Source: Ensifer canadensis (GTDB lineage: Bacteria; Pseudomonadota; Alphaproteobacteria; Rhizobiales; Rhizobiaceae). Taken from it: 64,000 nucleotides of DNA. The translations under genes were made by a program, and so were the position numbers. The notes under the pieces were generated by a model, which saw only the letters and a program-made list of their open reading frames with translations, was not told where the DNA came from and made no database searches. The stretch spans positions 1,817,501 to 1,881,500 of the forward strand of contig NZ_CP083371.1 in assembly GCF_017488845.2 (NCBI RefSeq), read 5' to 3'. Positions 25,691 to 34,675 of this stretch are shown here, in pieces (within the stretch, counting starts at the first letter, position 1; each line of letters begins with the position of its first letter).

Positions 25691-26833
25691 TCATTTTCGG
25701 TGGTTTATTCTCCAAAGGTCCTGCCAGGCCTCGCGCTTGTCGAGGTCGTCGCCGGCGGTCGCGGCATCGAAGGCCATCAATTGATCGAGATACTTCGCGA
25801 CGCCCGAGGGTTCATCGGCCGGCAGACCGATCGTCGAATTGCCGGAGATCTTTCCGTCTTCGGTCTGGGGTGCAATGCCCTCTGCCGTCATCAGGTAACG
25901 GACAAACAGCTTGGCGGCATTCGGGCTCTTGGTCTGGCCCGCGATCAGGCCGAAGCCCGGATAGAGAAATCCGGAAAACGGCTCGACGCCGGCGCAGATA
26001 CCGAGTTTAAGGCCCTTCGTGAGGTTGTCGCGATACTTGGCCGTCGAGGTGATGACGAAGAACGGCTCGGCTTGTCCCGGGGCGCCGGCGGCGTTGGCGA
26101 CCGTTGTCGAATCCGCCAGAAGCGGCCCGTTTTCCGCAAAGGCCTTGACCCAGGCAGCTGTGGCACTTTGGCCGTTCGTCTCCAGCTTCTTGCCGTAAAG
26201 GCTTTCATAGGCCCGCGCGACATCGGCGTCGCGATGCGTCTCGATCTGATTGAACCAGTCGGCATATAGCGGCTTGTCGAAGAGATCGAGCATCGCCAGC
26301 TTGCCGCGCCACTGCGGCTCGGTCAGCTGCCAGATGTTGGTCACGGGGCACTTGTCGTATTTCTCGGTGTTGTAGGTAAAGACGTGAGGGTCCGAGACAA
26401 CAACAAGAGGATTGCGCTGCGCTTGCGGAATATCCTTGGCGAGATCCGGAGGCGTCCAGCTGGTGGCGATACCTTCCGGCAACAGCTGTCCGATTGCCGA
26501 TGCCACGTCAGTCGCGACGCTCACGTCGCCGAGGATATTGCCGGCCTGGTGCTCGCGGATCATCAGCTCCACCTGCGTGGCTTCGTTGACCTTCTTGCCC
26601 GTCGCCTGCACGCCGTATTTTTCCGAGAACTCCTTGGCCGTATCGACGATCTTACCGGTGACGGCATAGACGGTGATCGGCGGCTCCTTCTTTGCCGCCT
26701 CGATCAGGGCGCCGAGGTTGAAGGCTTCTTCAGCCTTCGCCGGCCCACAGGTCAGTGTCATGGCAGCAAGGCTACCTGCGACCGCCCAGGCTAATGGGCG
26801 GTCGCGCAACGCGCTGCGTTTCATTTCCATCAT
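25691..26833 (-). CDS. AfuA/FbpA-type periplasmic binding protein, paralogue 2
   Basis: A 380-residue paralogue with a signal peptide cleaved near AKA-EE. It keeps YDKCPVTNIWQLTEPQW and PNAAKLFVRYLMTAEG but is the most divergent of the three in the ligand-facing segments (for example SDPHVFTYNTEKYD and STAKYRDNLTKG). It may bind a different ligand and share the single permease and ATPase. GGGAG lies seven bases before the start. The gap to the next paralogue is 24 bp. Confidence 0.88.
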   Translation of the reverse strand: MMEMKRSALRDRPLAWAVAGSLAAMTLTCGPAKAEEAFNLGALIEAAKKEPPITVYAVTGKIVDTAKEFSEKYGVQATGKKVNEATQVELMIREHQAGNILGDVSVATDVASAIGQLLPEGIATSWTPPDLAKDIPQAQRNPLVVVSDPHVFTYNTEKYDKCPVTNIWQLTEPQWRGKLAMLDLFDKPLYADWFNQIETHRDADVARAYESLYGKKLETNGQSATAAWVKAFAENGPLLADSTTVANAAGAPGQAEPFFVITSTAKYRDNLTKGLKLGICAGVEPFSGFLYPGFGLIAGQTKSPNAAKLFVRYLMTAEGIAPQTEDGKISGNSTIGLPADEPSGVAKYLDQLMAFDAATAGDDLDKREAWQDLWRINHRK

Positions 26834-26857
26834 GTCGTCACTCTCCCGGCTGAGCCA

Positions 26858-27997
26858 TCACTTCTGGTAGTTCACCCGCCAGAAATCCTGCCAGGTTTCG
26901 CGCGCATCCCAGTCGTCGAGGCTCGTGTCCATCTGGTAGGGCAGAACCTGGTCGAGAACCTTGCCGATGCCCGAGGGTTCGTCAGCCGGAAGTGCCACAT
27001 CGGTATTGGTCGACATCTTACCATCGACCGCCTGCGGCGCGATGCCTTCCTCCGTCATGACGTAGTGGATGAAGAGCTTGGCGGCGTTCGGGCTGTTGGT
27101 GCCCTTGGTGATCAGGCCGACGCCCGGATACATCCACCCGAGCCATGGCTTCAGATCCGTGCAGAGCCCGAGCTTCATGCCCTTCTCCGCATTGTCGCGG
27201 AACTTTGCCGAACTCATCAGGCCCATGAACGGCTGCGACTGGCCCGGCGCTCCGACGGCATCGGCTGCCGCGGCGTCGGCATCGGTCAGCAGCGGCGCGT
27301 TGGCGGCAAGCGCCTTCACCCAGGCCGCCGTCGCGCTGCCATCGTCGAGTTCCAGGTCCTTGCCGTAGAGCTCCTTGTAGGCGGCGGCGACCTTGTCGTC
27401 GCCGTGCTTTGCCATCTGGTTGAACCAGTCGACATAGGACGCCTTGCCGAGCGGGTCCTGCATGGCGACCTTGCCCTTCCACTCCGCGCCGGTCAGCTGC
27501 CAGATGTTGGTCACCGGGCACTTGTCGTAGAGTTCGGTGTTGTAGGCCCAGACGTTGGCGCTGGTGACCACCGTCAGGGGATTCTGGTACTGCTCCGGAA
27601 TCTTCGACGCCATGTCCGGCGGCAGCCAGCTCTCGGCAAAACCCTGCGGGATCAGCTGCGCCATCGCGGCCGGCGCATCGCTGATGATCGAAACGTCGCC
27701 CTGGATATTGTTGGCGCGTGCCTCGCGGATGATCATCTCGAGCTGCGCCGACGCCTTGACCTTCGATCCTTCGGCGGCGACGCCGTATTTGGCCGAGAAC
27801 GCCTTGGCCATCTCGACGATCTTGCCGGTGCTGTCATAGACGGTGATCGGCGCTTCCTTCTTGGCGGCCTCGACCAGTGCGTTCAGGTCGAAGGCGTCCT
27901 CAGCCATCGCCTGCCCCGCCAAGAGGCCGGCAAAGGCCGTCGTCCATAGCAGGCAACGGCTTTTGGTGTCTGCCGTTCCATTCTTCCGAAAATGCAT
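26858..27997 (-). CDS. AfuA/FbpA-type periplasmic binding protein, paralogue 3
   Basis: A 379-residue paralogue, first of the three in transcription order and closest to paralogue 1 (shared ITVYDSTGKIVEMAKAFSAKYG, SSAKFRDNAEKG, LIHYVMTEEG-like end). Signal peptide cleaved near AMA-ED. GAGGAG precedes the ATG at 27997. It follows the ABC ATPase by 59 bp. All three stay open and intact, so each is probably in use. Confidence 0.88.
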   Translation of the reverse strand: MHFRKNGTADTKSRCLLWTTAFAGLLAGQAMAEDAFDLNALVEAAKKEAPITVYDSTGKIVEMAKAFSAKYGVAAEGSKVKASAQLEMIIREARANNIQGDVSIISDAPAAMAQLIPQGFAESWLPPDMASKIPEQYQNPLTVVTSANVWAYNTELYDKCPVTNIWQLTGAEWKGKVAMQDPLGKASYVDWFNQMAKHGDDKVAAAYKELYGKDLELDDGSATAAWVKALAANAPLLTDADAAAADAVGAPGQSQPFMGLMSSAKFRDNAEKGMKLGLCTDLKPWLGWMYPGVGLITKGTNSPNAAKLFIHYVMTEEGIAPQAVDGKMSTNTDVALPADEPSGIGKVLDQVLPYQMDTSLDDWDARETWQDFWRVNYQK

Positions 27998-28056
27998 CGA
28001 CTGCTCCTCCTCAGTAAGCGGTGTTCGTCTTTCGGTTGATACGATCAGTAATTTCG

Positions 28057-29190
28057 TCAGTTCAGCTTCGTGCTGCGCAGCAGCTTGTCGGCCTCGGCAA
28101 TGCGTTGGCCGTCCTTGTCGAAGACGTGCAGCGCCTCCGGCGGCGCGAAGAAGCGGACCTTTTCTCCAAGCTCCAGCCGCGGCAGCGCATGCGTCGTCAG
28201 GAACAGCGTGTGGCTGTCGCTCTTCAGCTCCAGGATCCAGCTGCCGCCCGTCGGCAGAATGCCGGTGACGACCATCTTGCCGCTGAAGCTTCCCTGCGGA
28301 ACGTCTTCCTTCCTCGTGGCGTAGCTGAGCGCTTCGGGACGGATGCCGATGGAACCGATGCCGCGCAGGCCGGGATAGCGGGCGGAGAGGTAGGCTTCCG
28401 CCTCCTTGGCAACATCCGACGTGTCTTTCTTTTCGAAGGACAGGATGTTGATCGGCGGGCTGCCGACGAACTCGGCGACGAAGCGGTTGGCCGGGCGGTC
28501 ATAGATGTCGTTCGGCGTGCCCATCTGCTGCAGCGTGCCTTCGTTCATGACGGCGATCGTCGTTGCCAGCGTCATCGCTTCCCACTGGTCGTGGGTGACG
28601 AAGACGATCGTCGTCTTGAATTCCTTGTGCAGGCGCTTGAGTTCGGCGCGCATTTCAAGCCGCAGCCGCGCATCGAGGTTCGACAGCGGCTCATCGAGCA
28701 GCAGCACGCCCGGATTGACGGCAAGCATGCGGGCAAGTGCCACGCGCTGCTGCTGGCCACCCGAAAGCTGCGACGGATAGCGGTCGCGGTACTTGGCGAT
28801 GTCGAGCGCCTGCATGACCTTTTCGACACGGGCCTCACGCTCGGCCTTCGGCAGCTTGCGCAGCCGCAGACCAAAGTCGGTGTTGCGCTCTATGGTCAGA
28901 TGCGGCCAGAGCGCGTAGCTCTGAAACACCAGGCCCATTTCGCGCTTTTCCGGTGGCACGAAGACGCCGTCGAAGATCGAATCGACCACCCGGTCGCCGA
29001 TGCGGATCTCGCCGCCCGACAGGTTTTCCAGCCCCGCGATCATCCGCAACGTCGTCGTCTTGCCGCAACCCGATGGGCCGAGCAGGCACATGAACTCGCC
29101 GTCGCGGATTTCCAGATCGAGGTTGGAGACGGCATTGGCGGAATTGACGCCATAATTCTTCTGGGCGCCGCGCAGATTGATAGTGGGCAT
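28057..29190 (-). CDS. ABC transporter ATP-binding protein, AfuC/PotA-like
   Basis: A 377-residue ATPase: Walker A GPSGCGKTT, Q-loop VFQSYALWPH, signature LSGGQQQRVALARM, Walker B VLLLDEPLSNLD, switch FVTHDQWEA. A C-terminal TOBE-like regulatory domain from about residue 240 contains IGIRPEAL. Its start overlaps the stop of the fused permease by one base, so translation is coupled. It energises the permease at 29190-31043 and must serve all three binding proteins. Confidence 0.92.
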   Translation of the reverse strand: MPTINLRGAQKNYGVNSANAVSNLDLEIRDGEFMCLLGPSGCGKTTTLRMIAGLENLSGGEIRIGDRVVDSIFDGVFVPPEKREMGLVFQSYALWPHLTIERNTDFGLRLRKLPKAEREARVEKVMQALDIAKYRDRYPSQLSGGQQQRVALARMLAVNPGVLLLDEPLSNLDARLRLEMRAELKRLHKEFKTTIVFVTHDQWEAMTLATTIAVMNEGTLQQMGTPNDIYDRPANRFVAEFVGSPPINILSFEKKDTSDVAKEAEAYLSARYPGLRGIGSIGIRPEALSYATRKEDVPQGSFSGKMVVTGILPTGGSWILELKSDSHTLFLTTHALPRLELGEKVRFFAPPEALHVFDKDGQRIAEADKLLRSTKLN

Positions 29191-31043
29191 CAGCTTCCGA
29201 GTCCTTCTGCAAGATTGGTCTTGGTCAGCTTCTGGGCTGCCAGAGTTCCGAGATAGGCGATGGCGGCGATGATCAGCACGACCGCGTTTGCCGCCTGGGT
29301 GTAGTGGTAGTCGACGAGCCGCAGCGAATAGGTCGTGAGAACGTCGGTGCTGGGCACGGCGAGGATGACGAACAGGCTGAGGCCCTTGATGCCGGAGATG
29401 AACGGCAGCAGCACACCGGTGACGAGCGAGCCCTTCTGGATCGGGATGACGATCGACATCATGCGGCGGAACCAGCCGGCGCCGGCGATCTGGGCCGCCT
29501 CTTCCGGATCCTTGCCGAGCTGGGTCATGGCCGAGATCCCGGCGCGCGAGGCGTAGGGCATCTGGTCGGCCATCAGCGCCAGCACCAGGATGGTGACGGT
29601 GCCGTAGAGTGCCGGCATCGGACCCCGGGGAACCGCAAAGAGCGAGAGATAGGCGGCGGCAAAGGCAATGCCCGGCACCAGATAGGGCAGGAACGTCACC
29701 TGGCGCAGATAGACAGACAGGGCTCTGACCGGCGTGCGGATGACGACATAACCGACGAGCAGGCCGAGAATGCCCGAGGCGATCGAGGCGAGGCCGACGA
29801 TCATCAGCGTGTTCTTGGCGGCCGCCCAGAGATCGGGGCTCAGGAGCACGCCGGTCTGCAGCGCTACGGTATGAAGGTCTCGGCCGATCCAGTAGTCGAG
29901 CGTGAAGTTGTCGAGGGTGAACTGTGCCGGCAGCTTCATGACCGTCGACAGGAACAGGGTCAGGAGAGGCAGACCGACGCTCAGCATGAAGATCGTCGCG
30001 GCGAAACCCGTTGCCGGAAGCCTGAGCTTGCCGAGGCGGCTTTGCCGGTTCATCGAGCCCTTGGAGCCGATGGTGACGAAGCGGCGCGCTTCACGCACCA
30101 GCCGCGCGTCGATCATCAGGGTGATGATGCCAATCAGCATGATGGAGGCGGCGACGACACCGGCGACACCCGTCTGGCGCGAGGCGATGCTGCGGAAGAG
30201 CGAGGTGGAGAGCACCTCGAACTTGACGGGCAGGCCGAGCACATAGGGCACGCCGAATTCGCCGAGGCACTTTGCGAAGATCAAGATCATCGACGACATC
30301 AGCGCCGGGCGCATCAGCGGCAGGATGATCTGCATTGCCACCTGGTAGCGCTTGGCGCCGAGGATGCGGGCGGAATCCTCCAGCTGGGAATCGAAGCGCC
30401 TAAGCGCCGAGCCGAACAGCAGAATGACGAAAGGCGTATAGTGCAGGGCGAGAATGATGGTGATCGGAAAACGGCCATAGGCGACCCAGTCCGGCGGCGT
30501 CCAGCCGAGAGCCTCGAACCAGCCGGGCTGGCCGCCGACAGTGCGGTTCTTGAACAGCGTGGTCCAGGCGAGCGCGAACGTCCATGCAGGCAGCATGTAA
30601 GGCACGATCAGGGCGGTCGCGAACCAGCGCCTTCCGAACATGTCGGTGCGGCTGATCAGCCAGGCGAGAACGGTCCCGATCAATAGCGACAACAGGATCG
30701 CGCCGACTGCAACCGACAGCGTGTTGAACAGTGGCCGCCAGAAGAGATCGACGGAGACAGGCGAGGTAAATGTCCTGTCGAGATAGTACAGCGTCAGGTC
30801 GCCAAAATCCTTGCCGAGCCGGCGCTCATGTCCGAATTGCACGCGCACGGAATCGAGCACGATGGAGATGATCGGCACGACGATCAGGTAGGTGAAGAGC
30901 AGCGCCGTCAGCACCCCGATCAATGTCGTCGGCTCCCGGGAGGCGACCTTCAACCGATATCGCCAGACTTGCCAGGACGAGGGCACAGCGGCTTCACCGC
31001 CCGCTGCCCGCGGCGCCTTCGCTGAATCACTTAGAAAAGCCAT
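29190..31043 (-). CDS. Fused ABC transporter permease, AfuB-like (two domains)
   Basis: A 617-residue inner-membrane protein with about 12 membrane segments. Two homologous permease halves are joined: the first has the ATPase-docking loop SARILGAKRYQVAMQIILP, the second AAQIAGAGWFRRMMSIVIP. This two-in-one layout is usual for AfuB/FbpB/ThiP-type transporters. The ATG at 31043 follows AAGGGGAAAGAGC; an upstream in-frame start at 31175 is unsupported. It is the first gene of the operon, next to a 622-bp regulatory region and the LacI gene. Confidence 0.9.
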   Translation of the reverse strand: MAFLSDSAKAPRAAGGEAAVPSSWQVWRYRLKVASREPTTLIGVLTALLFTYLIVVPIISIVLDSVRVQFGHERRLGKDFGDLTLYYLDRTFTSPVSVDLFWRPLFNTLSVAVGAILLSLLIGTVLAWLISRTDMFGRRWFATALIVPYMLPAWTFALAWTTLFKNRTVGGQPGWFEALGWTPPDWVAYGRFPITIILALHYTPFVILLFGSALRRFDSQLEDSARILGAKRYQVAMQIILPLMRPALMSSMILIFAKCLGEFGVPYVLGLPVKFEVLSTSLFRSIASRQTGVAGVVAASIMLIGIITLMIDARLVREARRFVTIGSKGSMNRQSRLGKLRLPATGFAATIFMLSVGLPLLTLFLSTVMKLPAQFTLDNFTLDYWIGRDLHTVALQTGVLLSPDLWAAAKNTLMIVGLASIASGILGLLVGYVVIRTPVRALSVYLRQVTFLPYLVPGIAFAAAYLSLFAVPRGPMPALYGTVTILVLALMADQMPYASRAGISAMTQLGKDPEEAAQIAGAGWFRRMMSIVIPIQKGSLVTGVLLPFISGIKGLSLFVILAVPSTDVLTTYSLRLVDYHYTQAANAVVLIIAAIAYLGTLAAQKLTKTNLAEGLGS

Positions 31044-31665
31044 GCTCTTTCCCCTTGAGACCTCGCCTCGCAACACGATCCGGCTATGCGCCGGCGCCTT
31101 GCGGACGAGCAAACATGCGAACGGGGAGATCAGGGAAAGCCGCGCAGGCAGCCGCCCCTGCTCCATGTCGAGCAAGGCAACCCGCCGCGAGAACGCGATA
31201 TCTCGTCATCGATCCAATCCTCCCTGTTCGCGACCGACCCCGATCAACGATCCTGTCCGGATCGGGCCCGACGGCATCCGGCCACTCCTCAGAAGCCGGC
31301 GCCATCATCACGAACATAGACGGAACAAAAATTCCATTTCGTCACCGCCTATGGAATGCATGATCCATTGAGAGGTCGCGCTTGTCAACAAAAAAATGCA
31401 CACGTGCGCAACGATTTATCGCTTTGATTTTATTGCATATTTTTCTCAGATGGATCCGCTTTTTTCGAACACGTGGTCATTGCCTCGCGACTGGCCAGCG
31501 AAGACGCTCCGGCCGCATAGGGAATGGCGAACTAAAACAGCCGGATTTCCGGCGGGCGCGCAGCACTCAGGCGACATCACCTGCAGAGCCAAAGGATACT
31601 TTTTCGTTGGAATGAACCGGCATTTGTGGCCCAGATAGCCGCGAGCTGATTCTTTGGGGGAAACC
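31044..31665. other. Divergent regulatory region between transporter operon and LacI gene
   Basis: A 622-bp region without a convincing gene. The 31320-31470 part is AT-rich and rich in inverted repeats: ATTCCAT (31331-31337) with ATGGAAT (31351-31357), the near-palindrome around CACGTG at 31397-31410, and another CACGTG-centred near-palindrome at 31468-31478. Promoters of the transporter operon and of the LacI gene should both lie here. Confidence 0.5.
31397..31410. promoter_or_regulatory. Candidate LacI-family operator (TGCACAC-GTGCGCA)
   Basis: TGCACACGTGCGCA is a 14-bp palindrome with one mismatch and a central CG, the usual geometry of LacI-family operators. Its left half TGCACACG recurs twice at 37942-37967, upstream of the second phosphatase operon. 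The binding protein is inferred to be the LacI regulator at 31666. Confidence 0.45.
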
Positions 31666-32652
31666 ATGGCACGAGGGTTCGTCACGGCCGAGGAGGTCGC
31701 AAAACGCGCGGGTGTTTCACGCTCGGCCGTCTCGCGCACGTTCACGCCGGGTGCCAGCGTCTCGCAGCCTGTCCGGCGCAAGGTACTGAAGGCGGCGCGC
31801 GAACTCGGCTATCGAGTAAATCGGCTGGCCCAGGGGCTGAACAACGACCGCTCGAACCTGATCGGCGTCGTGGGCACCAACCTCAGTGCGCCCTTCATTT
31901 CCAAGCAGCTCGATCTCTTGAGCATCGGCCTGCTCCGGCGCGGGCTCCAGTGCCTGCTGTTGAACGCCGCCGATGCGCGCAAGGATATCGCGCCGCTGAT
32001 CGAGCTGCTGTTTGAATTCCGCGCCCAGGCGATCGTCGTGCTTTCGGGCGAGCCGCCGTCCTCGATCGTCGATGAGTGTATCGCCAATGGCGTCCGGCTG
32101 ATCCTGGTCAATCAACGGCTCGATCGCACCGATACCAACATGGTGCTGAGTGACGATTCGCACGGGGCGGACCTGGCCGCACTCCGGTTGATCGCGGCCA
32201 AATGCAAGAAGGTTGCGGTCGTCTCCAGTGCCAGCCAGACGCCGGCACAGGTTCGGCGAGCGACTGCGTTTACGCAGCGGATGCAGACCGCCGGGATCGA
32301 GGTGGTCGCCTGGTCGGACGGGCCGACGAGCTACGAAAGCGGCTATCAGGCCGGTTGTGACCTCTTGCGCGACAAGCGGATTGACGGAGCATTTTGCGTC
32401 ACTGATCTGCTGGCGCTGGGTTTCCTCGATGCCGCTCGCATCGAAATGCATCGCCGTGTGCCGCAGGATGTGTCTGTCGTTGGCTTCGACGATATTCCCC
32501 AGGCGAGCTGGAAGAGCTATGAGCTGACCACCATCGAGCAGTCTCTATCGACATTGACCGCGAACGTCCTGACGGCGCTCGAAACCGATGAGCCCGCGAC
32601 CCGGCTGCAGGTGGTGCCCGTGTCGATGATCGAGCGCAAGACGGTGCGTTAG
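31666..32652 (+). CDS. LacI-family transcriptional regulator
   Basis: A 328-residue regulator. Residues 1-60 form the LacI HTH and hinge (TAEEVAKRAGVSRSAVSRT, later ARELGYRVNRLAQGL), and a periplasmic-binding-protein-like sensor follows (LIGVVGTNLSAPF, VSVVGFDDIPQASW). The ATG at 31666 has GGGGGA seven bases upstream; a TTG at 31654 is in frame but weaker. It diverges from the AfuABC-like operon and lies 27 bp tail to tail with the Na/Pi transporter gene. It probably controls the transporter operon and perhaps the phosphatase operon. Confidence 0.92.
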   Translation: MARGFVTAEEVAKRAGVSRSAVSRTFTPGASVSQPVRRKVLKAARELGYRVNRLAQGLNNDRSNLIGVVGTNLSAPFISKQLDLLSIGLLRRGLQCLLLNAADARKDIAPLIELLFEFRAQAIVVLSGEPPSSIVDECIANGVRLILVNQRLDRTDTNMVLSDDSHGADLAALRLIAAKCKKVAVVSSASQTPAQVRRATAFTQRMQTAGIEVVAWSDGPTSYESGYQAGCDLLRDKRIDGAFCVTDLLALGFLDAARIEMHRRVPQDVSVVGFDDIPQASWKSYELTTIEQSLSTLTANVLTALETDEPATRLQVVPVSMIERKTVR

Positions 32653-32679
32653 TCCCTCCTCCAGGCGCGCCTCTCGAAA

Positions 32680-34323
32680 TCAGCCGGCCTGTCGGATGCG
32701 GCTTTCGATCAACAGGCCGCTGTCGTCGAGGATCGGGTGCGCGACCGATGCGATATGGGCGTTGATGCGTTTGAGGTCGCGCAGCATATCGAGGTGCAGC
32801 GAACTGGTTTCGATGCTTTCCGCCCGCCCCTCGCGCAGGCGCTGCAGGTGCCGCTCGGCCGATTGGCGCTCAAGGCGACGGACGTCTTCCTTGACCTCCA
32901 CCAGCCGCCGCGCCAAAGCCGCATCGCGGGTGGCAAACACCGTCTGCGCCATGCGCAGGTTGTCGAGCGTGATCGCAAACAGCCGTGTCAGCTCCTCGTG
33001 GCCATCCCTCGAAAAGGTCAGGCCCAACGCAATCTTCTTTGCGAGTTCGGCCAGCAGGCCCTTCTCGATGATATCGCCGATATGTTCGAGATTGATAGCG
33101 TAGTCGACGACATCCATTGCTCGCCGGCGGTTGTCTTCGCCGATATCCGCCTGACCAAGGCGCGAGACATAGACCTTGATCTGATGCTGCAGCCGATCGA
33201 CCCGGCCTTCGAGCGTGCTGATGCCCGCGAGCTTCGCAGGATCCGCATGCTGCAGCGCATCGCTTGCCTGCGCCAGCATGCTTTCGATCAGATCTCCGAC
33301 GCTTAGGACTTCGCGGCTGGCGCCGGCAAGGGCTGCCACCGGCATCGAAAGCTTGTCCTCGTCGAGATAGCTCGGCGCGTCCGGCGTCTGCTTCGGCTCC
33401 GGCAACAGCCGCGCGGTCATCCGGGCGAGCGGTCGCGACAGCGGCCATGCAAGCACCGCCAGCGCCAGATTGAAGACGAGATGCGCATCCACAGGCAGCT
33501 TGTCATGCGACAGCGGCAGGATATCGAGCAACTGTGCCGAATAGCCGGCAAGCGGCAGCGCCACCAAGCAGCCGATGGCGCGCACGATGAGATTACCGAT
33601 CGTCACGCGTCTCGCGCTGATCGGCGCATGCAGCGTCGCCAGGACCGGCGGCACGGCGCCGCCGAGATTGGCACCGAGGACCAGGACGATGATCAGCCCG
33701 GTCGAAATGCCGCCCGTTGCCGCGAGCGACAGGATGAGGACGACGATGGCGAGGCTCGAGGATGCCAGGATCGCCAGCATGGCCGAGAAAATTAGTGCGA
33801 CCGGCCAGGCATTGTCGAGCATCGCCAAAAAGGCCGAGAGCGCCGCAGATGCGCGCACCGGTTCCGTCGCAAGACCGATCAGATGCAGCGACAACAGCAT
33901 GAGCCCGACGCCGACAAGGGCGGCGCCACCGCCTTTTCGCCCATTCGACGTTCCCCGTGAAAGGATGACGCCGACGAGGATCAGCAGCGGTGAGAGCCAG
34001 CCGATGCCAATCGACACGATCCACGCCGTCATTGCCGTTCCGACATTGGCGCCCAGAAGCACGATCTGCGCCATGCGCGGCGCAACGAGATTGCGTTCGG
34101 CGAAGGATGCGATCATCAGTGCCGTCGCAGTCGAGCTTTGCAGTGCGATCGTCGCAACCAGTCCGGCGAGGAAGGATCGCAAACCGTCGCGCGTGCCGGC
34201 GGCCAAGCCGGCCTTCAGCCGGGCGCCGAAGGCGCGCTGCACGCCATCCTTGACCTGCGAAAGCCCGAACAGCAGCAGCGCCACGGCGCCAACGAGATTG
34301 ATGCTGACGATGGCCGATTCCAT
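32680..34323 (-). CDS. Na/Pi cotransporter-family protein with PhoU-like domain
   Basis: A 547-residue protein. Residues 1-310 contain two repeats of the NptA/PF02690 phosphate carrier: LLLFGLSQVKDGVQ, the QSSTATALM motif, GANVGTAMTAW, and in the second half ASSSLAIV and GANLGGAVPP. Residues about 340-547 are a helical PhoU-like domain (LINLEHIGDIIEKG-type segment, here YAINLEHIGDIIEKG). Bacterial members such as YjbB are linked to phosphate export. Downstream of a metallophosphoesterase and beside two phosphatase modules, export of released phosphate is a reasonable inference. Confidence 0.9.
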   Translation of the reverse strand: MESAIVSINLVGAVALLLFGLSQVKDGVQRAFGARLKAGLAAGTRDGLRSFLAGLVATIALQSSTATALMIASFAERNLVAPRMAQIVLLGANVGTAMTAWIVSIGIGWLSPLLILVGVILSRGTSNGRKGGGAALVGVGLMLLSLHLIGLATEPVRASAALSAFLAMLDNAWPVALIFSAMLAILASSSLAIVVLILSLAATGGISTGLIIVLVLGANLGGAVPPVLATLHAPISARRVTIGNLIVRAIGCLVALPLAGYSAQLLDILPLSHDKLPVDAHLVFNLALAVLAWPLSRPLARMTARLLPEPKQTPDAPSYLDEDKLSMPVAALAGASREVLSVGDLIESMLAQASDALQHADPAKLAGISTLEGRVDRLQHQIKVYVSRLGQADIGEDNRRRAMDVVDYAINLEHIGDIIEKGLLAELAKKIALGLTFSRDGHEELTRLFAITLDNLRMAQTVFATRDAALARRLVEVKEDVRRLERQSAERHLQRLREGRAESIETSSLHLDMLRDLKRINAHIASVAHPILDDSGLLIESRIRQAG

Positions 34324-34376
34324 GGGTGCACTCCGGTCGGACGGTCCTTCGGTTCGTTACTGCTCGAAGCCCAGTT

Positions 34377-34673
34377 TCATTGTCTGCCGCGGCGCAGTTC
34401 CTCGCGGAACAACTGTTGGAATGCGGCGTATTTCTCAAAGCCCAGATCGCTGATCAGCCGCATGACCGTGGTGGTCGAAACGCCGGCCCGCTCAGCCACT
34501 TCCCGTGCGCTCGCAAAGGCGATGTCATAGGGATGGGATAGCGCGAACTTCGCGACTTCGAGCCGCCCGCCCTTGAGCCCGCGGGCACCGAGGCGAAACG
34601 CCTCCTTCAACTCCGGGACGCTTGCCGGCGGTTTCACCCCTCGACCGGGTAATACAAAAGACTGCTGGTCCAT
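34377..34673 (-). CDS. RpiR-type HTH protein without SIS domain
   Basis: A 98-residue protein consisting of the N-terminal DNA-binding domain of RpiR regulators (AREVAERAGVSTTTVMRLIS, DLGFEKYAAFQQLFREEL). Normal RpiR proteins continue for about 180 residues into a sugar-phosphate-binding SIS domain; here the frame stops at 34377 and no SIS remnant follows, as the Na/Pi gene starts 54 bp later. The start at 34673 is 2 bp after the metallophosphoesterase stop. It may be a decayed regulator or a constitutive or dominant partner of another RpiR protein. Confidence 0.75.
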   Translation of the reverse strand: MDQQSFVLPGRGVKPPASVPELKEAFRLGARGLKGGRLEVAKFALSHPYDIAFASAREVAERAGVSTTTVMRLISDLGFEKYAAFQQLFREELRRGRQ

Positions 34674-34675
34674 GG

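Noticed and set aside
29304..30686. Long plus-strand open frame opposite the fused permease
   Set aside because: Rich in D, E, Q, R and H with no fold features; it is an antisense shadow of a high-GC membrane gene with all permease motifs on the other strand.
24509..31043. Ferric-iron ABC transporter label for the AfuABC-like operon
   Set aside because: The fold family is often named for iron, but FbpA-type iron-binding tyrosines are not evident and the neighbours are phosphatases and a phosphate transporter.
31084..31371. Short open frames in the 31.0-31.7 kb intergenic region
   Set aside because: None has a ribosome site or conserved feature, and both strands are open by GC composition alone.
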